Below are positions 24,250-32,553 of a stretch of 45,416 bases of DNA, piece by piece. Every line of letters begins with the position of its first letter. Within the stretch, counting starts at the first letter, position 1. The notes beneath the pieces are model-generated. The model ran no database searches. It was not told the DNA's origin and saw only the letters and a list, made by a program, of their open reading frames with translations. The stretch is from Planctomycetota bacterium (GTDB lineage: Bacteria; Planctomycetota; Planctomycetia; Pirellulales; UBA7805): contig JAIOPX010000031.1 in NCBI GenBank assembly GCA_021413705.1, positions 1 through 45,416 on the forward strand, read 5' to 3'. A program made the position numbers and the translations under genes.

Positions 24250-25562
24250 CGTTTTAGGTATTTTGCAAAACCTGTTGTCGGCGAAGTCGGTGGCAGTTGG
24301 CCGTAAGGGTATCCGGTTGCACTCACGAATGTTCCACTTGGGCTGATAACAATCTCTGTGACGGGTTCCGTCCACTCGATCCTGATGTCATAGTCCTTAC
24401 CCCCTCTCACTCCCGATGCGCGGTCAGTTAATAACTTGAATTTAGTATCACCCTCACCTGAGTTCATGTCTATCTTGTCGTTCCACACATATGTTAAATT
24501 ATACTTGATTGCTCGGTTCTGGCCTTTTTGGCCATCTATGGACCATTGTCCGATTATTTCAAATGCCTCGTCAGTTCCATGCAGGTAGCCATAGCCGATT
24601 GGATGATAAGTGCTTGCAGCTATTGACCCTCTGAATTTTAGGTGAATTTGTCCACTAGCAGGCGCATCGTGTTCAACTGTAAGTGATTTCGCATGACCAA
24701 ATAATTTGTTTTTCACCATAGCAGCCACATCATAGCTAGCTTCCATGTATGTGGTCCATCTCTGATCATTTTTGATCTTGTACGGCGTACCGTCTCCGTA
24801 TAACCACCGCTCCAAGAGTTCTTTACCAGCCCAATCCGTTTCTGACAATTCTACCCCTACATTTATTGCCACCTGTGCAACGTCCTCACCGGTCAAGATT
24901 TCTGCATTTTTCTTCTGCGTGAAAATAGACTGTAATTCAAAAGCTGCTTGGGCCTCTACTCCCGCCGGATCAGGCTGGATCGGATACCCTTTCTCATCAT
25001 ATCCCCGTTCTTGCAACCACCGTATTTGATATTCCCAATCCGATATGAATTTTCTTTCTAGGTCGGTAATCTGCTTCCCTTTTGCAAGTTTATCTTTAAT
25101 CGCATCTACTTTTATTTTCTGATCGGCAATCACGTCTGGTTTAGGCTCAGTTCCAAGAGGATCAGTAGAATTCAGAGATTCATTGAATACATACCGATAT
25201 AAATTCGCATCTTCCGCCTCAAACCCGATGGGATCTTCACTGATGAATCGTCCCACGACCGGATCAAAATACCGGGCTCGGTAGAAGTGGAGTCCGGTCT
25301 CTTCATCCCGCTCACGTCCAGTATAAGCAAAGAGATGATCAAGCGCTGTGTTCTCCTCGTGGGTAATATTGCCGAACGAGTCATATTCCAGGTAATTCTC
25401 AATCGTCGTCGCATTCTTGCCAGCGTCGTAGGCGGCAAGCTGGCGGACACTGCCTAGGTTGTTGCGAGTGTCGTCAACGCAGAGCGCGTCGACCGAGTGG
25501 TGCTCGCGCACATCATTGAACCTATCGCGAAATGTACTATTTTGATTGGTTCTGCGCACCAT
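24246..25562 (-). CDS. RHS core-end protein with unrecognised C-terminal domain
   Basis: About 438 residues. ATG 25568 is only one base from AAGGAG, so the second ATG (25562, seven bases away) is preferred. Residues 35-145 are an RHS core end: DNLG-like NNLGSVRQLAAYD, YLEYDSFGNITHEENT, LFAYTGRERDEETGLHFYRA, RYFDPVVGRFISEDPIGFEA, LYRYVFNESLNSTDPLG. The upstream YD-repeat shell is missing, so this is a stand-alone tip. The 290-residue C-terminal part is unknown to me; it has a charged helical segment (150-215) and a beta-rich part with GQIHLKFRGSI, YNLTYVWNDKIDMNSGEG and GKDYDIRIEWTEPVTEIVIS. It lies 20 nt after a SirB1-like gene and overlaps an LRR gene, giving a three-gene operon. It belongs to a different RHS lineage from the gene at 2-7930. 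Confidence 0.85.
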   Translation of the reverse strand: MVRRTNQNSTFRDRFNDVREHHSVDALCVDDTRNNLGSVRQLAAYDAGKNATTIENYLEYDSFGNITHEENTALDHLFAYTGRERDEETGLHFYRARYFDPVVGRFISEDPIGFEAEDANLYRYVFNESLNSTDPLGTEPKPDVIADQKIKVDAIKDKLAKGKQITDLERKFISDWEYQIRWLQERGYDEKGYPIQPDPAGVEAQAAFELQSIFTQKKNAEILTGEDVAQVAINVGVELSETDWAGKELLERWLYGDGTPYKIKNDQRWTTYMEASYDVAAMVKNKLFGHAKSLTVEHDAPASGQIHLKFRGSIAASTYHPIGYGYLHGTDEAFEIIGQWSIDGQKGQNRAIKYNLTYVWNDKIDMNSGEGDTKFKLLTDRASGVRGGKDYDIRIEWTEPVTEIVISPSGTFVSATGYPYGQLPPTSPTTGFAKYLKR

Positions 25563-25582
25563 ATACATACTCCTTGTGTTGA

Positions 25583-26398
25583 CTACTTCGAGCGTAATCC
25601 TCTGGTCTCACACATCACAGCATCAACTGCTGACATGGCGCGGAACCCGGCGTAGTTGGGGTCTTGGGGATGAAGTTTACAGGCTTGGTCATACGCTCCC
25701 GCCGCTTCAGCCAGCCGGCCGTTGGCGTGCAGGCAGTGACCGCGGGCCGCCAGGAACGCCGCCAGTTCCTCGCGGGGTATGAGCGAAGAGAGGTAGTGAC
25801 TGGCAGCTACCTCGGCCTCTGTGATCGTGTGAGGCCACTGCCGATAATGCTCGTCTGGGTGGCAATTTAGGCCCTGGCTGGTGGCCTCAATGTTGAAACG
25901 CTCCCCAGTTGCTGGATCGTCCCAGCGGAGAAATAGATGAGCCTTGGCCTGAACCAGTCGCAGTGGATAGCCCAGCCGGCGTCCAATTGCCAAGTACAGC
26001 ACGGGCATTGAAACACATGTCCCGCCATGGCCGGTGAGCAAGCCGTGTACGAATAGATCGCGCGGGTCGGCGTAGTCTGGATTGTGGATCCGCTCGGGAT
26101 TGTACTGCACGCCTAGATTGCGTTGCAGCACAGTGACCATTACCAAGATTCGGTAATATGCCTCGGAATGGTTGTAATCTTCTGGCTGTTGATCGAAGCG
26201 GCTCTGAAGACGACGGGTGCCGTATGCGACCAAGTCGGCCCATTGATCCTTCTTTGTGCAGCAGGCTGCAATGTCCAGATCGTCCGTTCCTGGAAGCCCG
26301 ACCGCGCACGACAAGTTCAATTCGACAATATCAATGGTCGCTAAGGAAGTGTTTGAGTGATCAGCAAACTGATGGAAACTCGGAACCGTAGTGATCAT
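25583..26398 (-). CDS. SirB1/transglutaminase-like protein with TPR-like C-terminus
   Basis: 271 residues from ATG 26398; the ribosome-binding site is weak. The core (80-175) has the SirB1/transglutaminase-like layout: DLFVHGLLTGHGGTCVSMPV, LYLAIGRRLGYPLRLVQAKA, HLFLRWDDPATGERFNIEAT. The Cys (128), His (154) and the Asn/Glu after it (169-171) occupy the positions of the papain-like triad. The C-terminal 60 residues (LAAFLAARGHCLHANGRLAE, AAGAYDQACKLHPQDPNYAG) form a TPR-like hairpin. Similar proteins in planctomycetes are uncharacterised. Here the gene leads an operon with the RHS tip and LRR genes. Whether it processes the RHS product or is unrelated is unknown. Confidence 0.82.
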   Translation of the reverse strand: MITTVPSFHQFADHSNTSLATIDIVELNLSCAVGLPGTDDLDIAACCTKKDQWADLVAYGTRRLQSRFDQQPEDYNHSEAYYRILVMVTVLQRNLGVQYNPERIHNPDYADPRDLFVHGLLTGHGGTCVSMPVLYLAIGRRLGYPLRLVQAKAHLFLRWDDPATGERFNIEATSQGLNCHPDEHYRQWPHTITEAEVAASHYLSSLIPREELAAFLAARGHCLHANGRLAEAAGAYDQACKLHPQDPNYAGFRAMSAVDAVMCETRGLRSK

Positions 26399-26734
26399 AA
26401 CTGGCTCGTCGGATGGAGTGGGGGCCTCGTCGGCTTATCAGATGATGAAGCTTTGTAGGGCCGCCGACAGTAAACGTATTCACCGTCCAGGTGTCCGTGT
26501 TACCCCTGCTCCTGCAATGGCTGTCCCCGGGTGTAGCTTTCCCTGCACCAGCACACACAATAAACAATTCAGTTATTCAGCAATTTTACGCTTCTCCCAC
26601 CATTTAATGAAATGGCCGTTGATGACTGCCGATGGCTCGTCACCCTCAGGAAAAACGGAGGGGGCACTTTCGATGGACTACCACAGGGAAACTAACTATC
26701 GCCATCCGTCTAGCCGCGGGGTAGAATATAGGAT
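26399..26734. other. Divergent intergenic region
   Basis: 336 bases between the divergent SirB1-like and LRR genes; it should hold both promoters. No gene, no strong inverted repeat and no certain promoter elements were found. Confidence 0.45.
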
Positions 26735-27571
26735 ATGTTTCTATTCAGTTTCACCAATCGCGACACCGACGCCAAACGCAACTGCCGTTGGTTACAATTC
26801 AGCACACGGACATTGCTGATTGTTACCACGCTTATCGCAATTGGAATTGCGTGGTGGTCCTATAAGGCACGCCGACAACGCGAGGTCATTTCGGAAATCA
26901 AAACAGTAGGCGGCATATTTCATTACGACTATGAGAAAAACGGCATTTACCGGCGATCCCCATCGTATCAATGGTTGACAGATCATTTCGGCTCCGACTA
27001 CTTTGCCAACGTTTCAGTTGTCTGGCTGAGCGAGACACCTATCACTGACACTCAGCTCGAACAGCTTACAGTTCTAACTGCGCTGAAATCGCTCGGTCTT
27101 GCTGACACTAAAATCACCGACACTGGGCTGCAGCATATAAAATCATTTGTAATGATCGAAGTACTCAATTTCAGCAACACACAAATCACTGACGCCGGAA
27201 TAGAGAATCTCCAGCGACTAAGTCAATTGAAAAGCCTCACTTTGGACGATACCAAAGTCACGGATAACGGCCTGAAATTCCTAAATCGCCTAACTGGATT
27301 AAAGGATTTGTCCCTTAACAACACTCAGGTCACTGACGTCGGCTTGGCGCATCTCAATGAGCTTACCTCGCTAAGATATCTCGCACTAGGCGGTACACAG
27401 ATCACCGATGCCGGAATTGAGCATCTCAAGCACATGACAACAATTCAGATCCTCACCTTAACGGATACTCGCGTTACTAACCTTGGAATTGCCGAATTAA
27501 AAAAAGCATTGCCAAACTGTGAAATCAATTGCCGACGGAAGCCATTGCGTAGATCCTCGCCCTCGCCATAG
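26735..27571 (+). CDS. Membrane-anchored leucine-rich-repeat protein (paralogue)
   Basis: 278 residues from ATG 26735 (weak AGGA close upstream). A basic N-terminus (KRNCRWLQF) leads into one anchor, TRTLLIVTTLIAIGIAWWSY at 24-43. The linker keeps GSDYFANVSVVWLSE, the counterpart of GIDYFASVERLSLF in the minus-strand paralogue. Seven ITD/VTD-type LRR units follow, for example TPITDTQLEQLTVLTALKSL, TKITDTGLQHIKSF, TQITDAGIENLQRLSQLKSL, TKVTDNGLKFLNRLTGLKDL, TQVTDVGLAHLNELTSLRYL and TQITDAGIEHLKHMTTIQIL, with the cap LKKALPNCEINC. No enzymatic domain. Together with 23557-24249 and the relic at 23132-23286 it forms a local family around the RHS tip. Confidence 0.88.
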   Translation: MFLFSFTNRDTDAKRNCRWLQFSTRTLLIVTTLIAIGIAWWSYKARRQREVISEIKTVGGIFHYDYEKNGIYRRSPSYQWLTDHFGSDYFANVSVVWLSETPITDTQLEQLTVLTALKSLGLADTKITDTGLQHIKSFVMIEVLNFSNTQITDAGIENLQRLSQLKSLTLDDTKVTDNGLKFLNRLTGLKDLSLNNTQVTDVGLAHLNELTSLRYLALGGTQITDAGIEHLKHMTTIQILTLTDTRVTNLGIAELKKALPNCEINCRRKPLRRSSPSP

Positions 27572-27919
27572 AGGCTAATTAGTTTTGCAAGGTTTGCCCC
27601 GAGGATGCAGCTTTCGTAAAATCACCTCTTAGAGTACCGTTTGGCGTTACCGGCGAGGAAACGGCGGTTCGTTTATATCAAGATCTACCGGAACTGTCGT
27701 GAGAGGGAAGCACGGGGCCACCCAGCTTTGGGCTATTGTAAAGGAGGTTTGCAGCGATCACCAATGGATTTTGCACTTGAAGGCCGATTTAAGTGATGAG
27801 ATCAGCGCAGCAGAGAGCTTGAGAGGCAGGAATCGTGCGCTGAGGGCGGCTGCAGCGCGCACTTGCCTCAGGGGCGAATGCCTTTTCTTCAAGAAGAGAA
27901 CTCGCTCAGCGCTGTCACG
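27572..27919. other. Gene-free stretch with a short dispersed repeat
   Basis: About 350 bases without a credible gene. At 27709-27730 AAGCACGGGGCCACCCAGCT repeats the boundary motif found at the left end of both RAYT fragments (10315-10336 and, inverted, 22800-22818). No promoter or terminator is obvious. Confidence 0.5.
27709..27730 (+). repeat. Boundary motif of the RAYT-like element, third copy
   Basis: AAGCACGGGGCCACCCAGCT matches AAGCACGGGGCCACACAGCT at 10315. Beyond TTTG the similarity ends. It may be the target or end sequence of the element. Confidence 0.55.
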
Positions 27920-28330
27920 CTAGCCGGTACCCAACAACTCTGCCTTGCCAGGGCAGAAGCGGCGCCAGCGGCCGGGGCGATCGAGCGTGCGCGGCGCGCC
28001 GGCCACCCGATGAAACAACCGGCCGAAGTTGCGGATCAGCGGTACCCAGTTCGCAGACTCGATGCCCAGCCGAACCAGGATCGGCGGCAAGTGATCGGGC
28101 ATGTTCGACTTGCCCGCCACAATCTGCCGGCCTGTCCAATCGACCAGTTCTAAATAGTCAGGGAGCAATAGCGGCTGGCTACCTTTGTCGCTGGCGCGCT
28201 TACCCTGGCGGCTGGGCAGCGGACCGGGGGGGGAGTTGTCGCTTCACTGAGCGCGATAGGTGTCAGCCAGGCGTCGAGACAGAGATCGACGTGAGGAAGA
28301 GAGTGGGAACTCGGCCGAGGTGAATCACGC
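27920..28330 (-). pseudogene. C-terminal relic of a RAYT-like transposase, frameshifted
   Basis: On the minus strand LLLPDYLELVDWTGRQIVAG, NMPDHLPPILVRLGIESANW, VPLIRNFGRLFHRVAGAP is the C-terminal segment of the planctomycete transposase family of the gene at 10489. Just upstream the frame SRQGKRASDKGS continues it, but the preceding part (CLDAWLTPIALSE) is in another frame. The shift coincides with a run of eight G on the plus strand at 28226-28233. No N-terminal half is present. The relic supplies the part that copy 1 at 10489 lacks, though the two pieces are 17 kb apart. Confidence 0.65.
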
Positions 28331-28342
28331 GCTGACGCTTGT

Positions 28343-28446
28343 GGTTGATACGTCCCTCGCTGGCGCTTCGGGCTAGCGAGGGTGTGTGGTCCCCACATGG
28401 TGCCCTGAGATACCGAAGCAGGCTGAAGCCTAGACTCCAACAGACT
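28343..28446. repeat. Mixed family A and family B repeat block
   Basis: GTTGATACGTCCCTCGCTGG, CGCTTCGGGCTAGCGAGG (28343-28380) is family A, and GAAGCAGGCTGAAGCCTAGA, CTCCAACAG (28415-28443) is family B. The region 28331-28569 around it has no gene. Confidence 0.7.
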
Positions 28447-28569
28447 GGCCACTCACTTACGCCGATCCCCAGCGGTGCCACTGGCGACATGCCAGGACGA
28501 TCATCGCTGCGCTCTGGCAGGCTGCCAGTGACACCCGATGGGAAACGGCGGGACCCGAAACTTCTAGCT

Positions 28570-28887
28570 TCAACCTTTGGGCGCCGGCAGCGGGGGGAGG
28601 ACGGCGGGCCAGCGACGCAGCCGATTCAGCGGGCGTGCGGCAGGCATCGTTGCGGACTTCTTTACAGGCAACTTTACAGGCATTTTTTCATTGCGAGGCA
28701 GATGGGCCTCGGTGGGCTGAGCCACGAACTGGTCTGGCGTGATCGATAGTTCCGTCCGCAAGACGTGGACATCGCGCGGGGCTTCGATGCCGAGCCGCAC
28801 TGTGTTTCCTTTGATCTGTAACACCGTAATTACGATGTTCTCGCCGACCTGAATCTTCTCCTGCGATTTGCGGCATAGCACCAGCAT
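28570..28887 (-). CDS. csrA: CsrA-family RNA-binding regulator, second paralogue with basic tail
   Basis: 105 residues from ATG 28887, with AAGGAG six bases upstream. The CsrA core is MLVLCRKSQEKIQVGENIVI, TVLQIKGNTVRLGIEAPRDV, HVLRTEL, with the key R44 conserved. About one third of the core positions differ from copy 1. After residue 47 there is a long tail unlike that of copy 1: acidic/polar to 60, then strongly basic (MPVKLPVKKS, RPLNRLRRWP) and a Pro-rich end (LPPLPAPKG). Two CsrA genes in one window suggest divided regulons or hetero-interaction; the sequence alone cannot tell. Confidence 0.92.
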   Translation of the reverse strand: MLVLCRKSQEKIQVGENIVITVLQIKGNTVRLGIEAPRDVHVLRTELSITPDQFVAQPTEAHLPRNEKMPVKLPVKKSATMPAARPLNRLRRWPAVLPPLPAPKG

Positions 28888-29103
28888 GGCATACTCCTTC
28901 GCCCGATGGGGTCGTGAAAAGATAAGTACCCCGGATGTGACGCCTTGAGGAGAATGCACTTGGCGTGCCAAGGGAGAGGGGCAATCCGTGCTACCGTGCA
29001 AAACATGCACGCTGCCAAGAGGTTACGACCGGATGCCGTAAATGCGACCGGCGTCGCTAGCTATCCCCAAAGTTTCAAACGCTTAGAACTTCGGGGAATT
29101 TGC

Positions 29104-29475
29104 CTACTGCTTCTTCGGATTCTTTTTGACCGGCGGCTTCTTCTTGGCAGGCTCCCGCTTCGGAATCGGAGTGGAAGCGACACCTGCCTTGTACTCATCG
29201 AGCGATAGCGTGCCGTTTTCGTCGGTGTCCCATTTTTTGAACCGGGTTTCCGACTCGGTCGCTTCAGCACCCGTCTTAACGTCCTTGAGTTCCTTGACCG
29301 TCAAGGCGTCGTCTTTATCCTTATCCAGGTACTTGAAAATCGCTTCAGCCGTGGGATTGGTCAGTTTGTCTGGGTTTTTGCCTTTAGGCCCTTTGGCTGC
29401 TTCCGCGTGAGGAGAACCGAACTCAAACCCTACCCAGCAGGCGACTGTCAGCATGAGTGTGAAAACTGACTTCAT
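29104..29475 (-). CDS. Secreted EF-hand calcium-binding protein
   Basis: 123 residues. The start is placed at ATG 29475, nine bases from GGAG; the ATG at 29484 touches that site directly. The signal peptide is MKSVFTLMLTVACWVGFEF to about PHAEA. Two EF-hand loops are visible: DKDKDDALTVKEL (about 49-61) and DTDENGTLSLDEY (about 82-94), each with Asp/Asn at positions 1, 3, 5 and Glu/Asp at 12. The C-terminus is Lys/Pro-rich (KREPAKKKPPVKKNPKKQ). Calcium binding is likely; a structural or surface role is inferred. Single-gene unit. Confidence 0.88.
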   Translation of the reverse strand: MKSVFTLMLTVACWVGFEFGSPHAEAAKGPKGKNPDKLTNPTAEAIFKYLDKDKDDALTVKELKDVKTGAEATESETRFKKWDTDENGTLSLDEYKAGVASTPIPKREPAKKKPPVKKNPKKQ

Positions 29476-29546
29476 GACACGCATCTCCGCAAAAAGTCTA
29501 GGGAATTCCGCCTGAACTAAAGCTTAGCCAAGCACCACTTTTCTGG

Positions 29547-30290
29547 CTAGTTATTGGCCGCCTCGCGGCGCGACATTTCGTCGCGGAGCTTGGCGGCCAG
29601 CTCATAATCTTCCGCGGCCACGGCGTCGTTGAGTTGCTCGGTCAGAGTGCGCCCCACCTGATAGTGTTCTCGGATCGACTCCTTGAGCCCCTGGAGCCTG
29701 GTGACCAATTCGTCCTCGTCATAGCGTTCGGACATTTCGAACTCTTCGAACAAGTCGCGAAATTGGGCCAGGGATGCATTGAGCTCCGTGATGGCGGCGT
29801 CTGGTCCGATGGTCTCCAGTTTGGCCAAAGCGCCCGCCTGGGCTCGGTGGAACAGCACGAAGGGGCGGTACTGCTCGTGGACCATCGTCCACTCCTCTTC
29901 CGGCGAGTGGTCGCGGACAAAGTCCATGAAGGCCAACGTGTGGTCGGCGTCGAGCACGGCCTTGTCGAATTCCCGCAGCGCCAGCCAGCACATCCGGCGG
30001 TGGTAGTATTGCGTGAACTCCCGGTCCGCCTCCTGGCACTGCTCCGGCGTCAGCACCAGCGAGCCTTCTTCCAGGGCCTGCCGCTGTTTGAGGTAGTCAA
30101 AATAGGTGGCACAATTATGGGGCCGGGTTCCATCGGGCCGGTTGTGGACCTCCATTTGGAGCAGACCCATTTCGATCCGCATCTGCACGACCTGTCGGCC
30201 GTCGCCAGCCCCCACCACCCGGGCGACCACCTCGCCCGGTTCGTATTTCCAAGCCTTCAAAAGGGCGTCGATATCCTGTCGCTTGGCCAT
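29547..30290 (-). CDS. UvrB/UvrC-motif protein, planctomycete type
   Basis: 247 residues from ATG 30290, the point where family-like sequence begins (MAKRQDIDALLKAWKYEPGE); in-frame extension upstream to 30362 or beyond is possible but has no ribosome-binding site. The N-terminal domain (VVGAGDGRQVVQMRIEMGLL, QMEVHNRPDGTRP) looks beta-rich. The middle is helical (REFTQYYHRRMCWLALREFD, HTLAFMDFVRDHSPEEEW). The C-terminal 35 residues form a UVR motif, LTEQLNDAVAAEDYELAAKL, RDEMSRREA, the helical hairpin that mediates UvrA/UvrB/UvrC-type contacts. There is no nuclease domain, so this is not UvrC. Function unknown. Confidence 0.82.
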   Translation of the reverse strand: MAKRQDIDALLKAWKYEPGEVVARVVGAGDGRQVVQMRIEMGLLQMEVHNRPDGTRPHNCATYFDYLKQRQALEEGSLVLTPEQCQEADREFTQYYHRRMCWLALREFDKAVLDADHTLAFMDFVRDHSPEEEWTMVHEQYRPFVLFHRAQAGALAKLETIGPDAAITELNASLAQFRDLFEEFEMSERYDEDELVTRLQGLKESIREHYQVGRTLTEQLNDAVAAEDYELAAKLRDEMSRREAANN

Positions 30291-30433
30291 GGCTCGAATC
30301 GTTGCAGGGTTCCGGGGTGCGTGGGGCCGATTTACGTCGGCTACCCGATTGTCCGTTGTCATTATAGACAGTCGGACCCCGGAGGTCAGCGGGCTAAAGT
30401 TGGGTGCCGATTTACCCTGTGCCACAGCCGTTT

Positions 30434-30793
30434 TTACTTTGAATCTTTGGCCGCTGCCGGAACAGCGCTGGCCGCGGCCTTGACTCGGCATGGTTCACAC
30501 AAATCTTCCACTACCCATTTGAAACCAGCCCCAGCAGCATCACACTCGTCGCAAACCGTCTCGCTATGCTGGCAACCGGGGGTGCTGCGGCCAGGGATAC
30601 AGAAATCCTCTTTCTTCGAGCCCCAGCAGGTCACCGGCACTTTTTTGTCCTCGCAAACCAACCGGCATACCTTCTGGCAGCCCGAGTGGCAGCCGCAACT
30701 CGCACAACACACTTCTTGAGCCCATACATTGGCGGTCGCGGTCCACCCGAGCACGAGCCCAGCAATTGCGGTAAGACAAAATTGACGTATCAC
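30434..30793 (-). CDS. Secreted cysteine-rich protein
   Basis: 119 residues from GTG 30793, chosen because GGAGG lies seven bases upstream (GGGAGGAATCGCC). The signal peptide is IRQFCLTAIAGLVLGWTATA to about NVWAQ. The mature part has 14 Cys: VCCASCGCHSGCQKVCRLVC, KVPVTCWGSKKEDFCIPG, GCQHSETVCDECD, DLCEPC. The spacing suggests metal binding or a disulfide-laced fold. The C-terminus is Ala-rich. It begins 23 nt after the porin stop and is likely co-transcribed with it. I recognise the pattern as common in planctomycetes but know no function. Confidence 0.8.
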   Translation of the reverse strand: MIRQFCLTAIAGLVLGWTATANVWAQEVCCASCGCHSGCQKVCRLVCEDKKVPVTCWGSKKEDFCIPGRSTPGCQHSETVCDECDAAGAGFKWVVEDLCEPCRVKAAASAVPAAAKDSK

Positions 30794-30816
30794 GGCGATT
30801 CCTCCCGAAACGAGCG

Positions 30817-32553
30817 TTACCAATTGAAATCAAACCGCATCCCCAGAATGTTCGCTTGCGTAGTGCCAAATACCGTTTGCGCGGTGGTCCAGGGGTGGAT
30901 CCACTCGAACATCACCCGTGTGCGGTCGCTCCAATACCAATTGACCCCCACAGTAAGGTCTTGATACTGGCCGCTGTTAAGCTGACTCAGATCCAGATAG
31001 GAATTGCGAATTTTCAGTTCCCAGGCACCCGGGCCATAGCAACCAGGCACCATGAAAAAATTGCTGTAAGGAACATTGCGGCCAAACTGAGCGCCGTGTT
31101 GGCCATAGCGTTCGTAGATTCTGTTTTCGCCGGTCAAAAAATAGCTGGCGTGGGTGTAATAGCCGTAGAGTTGCGCTTCCTGGCCGCCGTTCAGATTGAC
31201 GTGGCACATATACATCTCGTGCTGCACCGAGAACGGCCCCCAGACGGTGGCCAGTTCCACATTGCCCGTCAGATCATCGACCGCTCCTATATCGCCACTG
31301 TCAATCAGAAACGGCCCTTCATGGATTTGCGGCCGGGCGCGGAAGCGAGTCAATTTATCGTAAAAGTGCGTATAGAAAAGTCCGGCGCCGGTATGAAGAA
31401 GATAACGACCCTTGGAGGGTTCGTCGTAGTACAGCAGATGCGTGAACCGACTGCTGACGCGAATACCCTGGCGGTCGTCGATCCTCTCCTTGCGTGATTC
31501 ACTGATGCGGTCGAAGAACGAGCCGAAAGTCCAGGTGGTGTCGAGGTCTTCGCTCACGCCGTAGGTTGCAAAGCCCACTTCGCGATCACCGCAAAAAATG
31601 TTCTGCGTGGGGATCGAGCGCTCGAGGAAGCTGTTGTTCGTGTCGTTGGTGACCTGTTCCAGGCCGAAGGGGACGAAGAAGTTGCCGATTCGCCAGCGCT
31701 GAATCACGGGAACGTCGTTGGCCGATAAATAGGCGTCCTTGACGTCCACCACTGGCGTGGCCACATTGTCTCCCGCTTCGGGTTCATAATCCACTTGCAG
31801 GCGAAAATCGTAGACGCCGTAACCCGTCCCGTCCGCCATCAGCCGCAGGCGGCGAAACTCAAAGTAGTTCTCCGCGGGGATGGTCGAGGTGTGCTGAGCC
31901 CAGAGGGGATAGTCCATCTGAACGTGGCCGCCGAGCTTGACGTTCCACTTTTCATCGGACACGTCGATCCAGCCGTCGGCCGACTTCTTCTCGGGAGCCA
32001 CTTTCCCATCTTTCCATGAGCTGGCTTCCGCGTGTTGAGACGCAGTGCTGAACGGGTTGGATTCTGTCGCAGAACGCGCTGGTGAAGTGCCGGGGGCAGA
32101 CGGAATCCGCTCGGTCATTTGCCGCCGCAAATCCCGCAATTCCTCTTCTTGACGCTGCAGGCGACGGAGAATGGCCGCGGCATCGATCGTCAGCAGTTGC
32201 GATTCCGGCAGGGTACCGGCCGCGACCGGCTCGCTGGCTTGAAATTGTGCTTGGAGAAACGGCCCCTCAACAGATTCGGGGATGACCGAGGGGGACCACT
32301 CGACGGCATTATTAGCCGAGAAGGCTGTGTTGATGGGGCGTGCCCCTTCCCAGGATGCGATCATGCCGGCTTGGTCGTTTTTTGACTTCGACGACGCTGG
32401 ATCTGATTCCGCCGAGTAAATAGAGGTGGCTTCCTCTACCGCAGGAAGTCTACGAGGAGCCGGCGACTGGGCGCGCGCAACCGCGGGCCAGAGCATGGCA
32501 ATTGCCAACAAGCACAGGCATGAATATGGCAAGTCGCGAGTTGGACCTCGCAT
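30817..32553 (-). CDS. Outer-membrane porin of the OprO/OprP (phosphate-selective porin) type
   Basis: 578 residues from ATG 32553 (GGAAGG seven bases upstream). The signal peptide is SCLCLLAIAMLWPAVARAQ. A coiled coil (AAILRRLQRQEEELRDLRRQ) at about 115-140 precedes the barrel, as in planctomycete porins, where it may form a periplasmic trimer stalk. The barrel starts at KWNVKLGGHVQMDYPLWAQ and carries FEFRRLRLMADGTGYGVYDF, DAYLSANDVPVIQRWRIGNF, FVPFGLEQVTNDTNNSFLER, and ends DRTRVMFEWIHPWTT, LGMRFDFNW with a terminal aromatic residue. Substrate specificity cannot be read off; relatives import phosphate or other anions. The Cys-rich protein follows in the same unit. Confidence 0.9.
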   Translation of the reverse strand: MRGPTRDLPYSCLCLLAIAMLWPAVARAQSPAPRRLPAVEEATSIYSAESDPASSKSKNDQAGMIASWEGARPINTAFSANNAVEWSPSVIPESVEGPFLQAQFQASEPVAAGTLPESQLLTIDAAAILRRLQRQEEELRDLRRQMTERIPSAPGTSPARSATESNPFSTASQHAEASSWKDGKVAPEKKSADGWIDVSDEKWNVKLGGHVQMDYPLWAQHTSTIPAENYFEFRRLRLMADGTGYGVYDFRLQVDYEPEAGDNVATPVVDVKDAYLSANDVPVIQRWRIGNFFVPFGLEQVTNDTNNSFLERSIPTQNIFCGDREVGFATYGVSEDLDTTWTFGSFFDRISESRKERIDDRQGIRVSSRFTHLLYYDEPSKGRYLLHTGAGLFYTHFYDKLTRFRARPQIHEGPFLIDSGDIGAVDDLTGNVELATVWGPFSVQHEMYMCHVNLNGGQEAQLYGYYTHASYFLTGENRIYERYGQHGAQFGRNVPYSNFFMVPGCYGPGAWELKIRNSYLDLSQLNSGQYQDLTVGVNWYWSDRTRVMFEWIHPWTTAQTVFGTTQANILGMRFDFNW

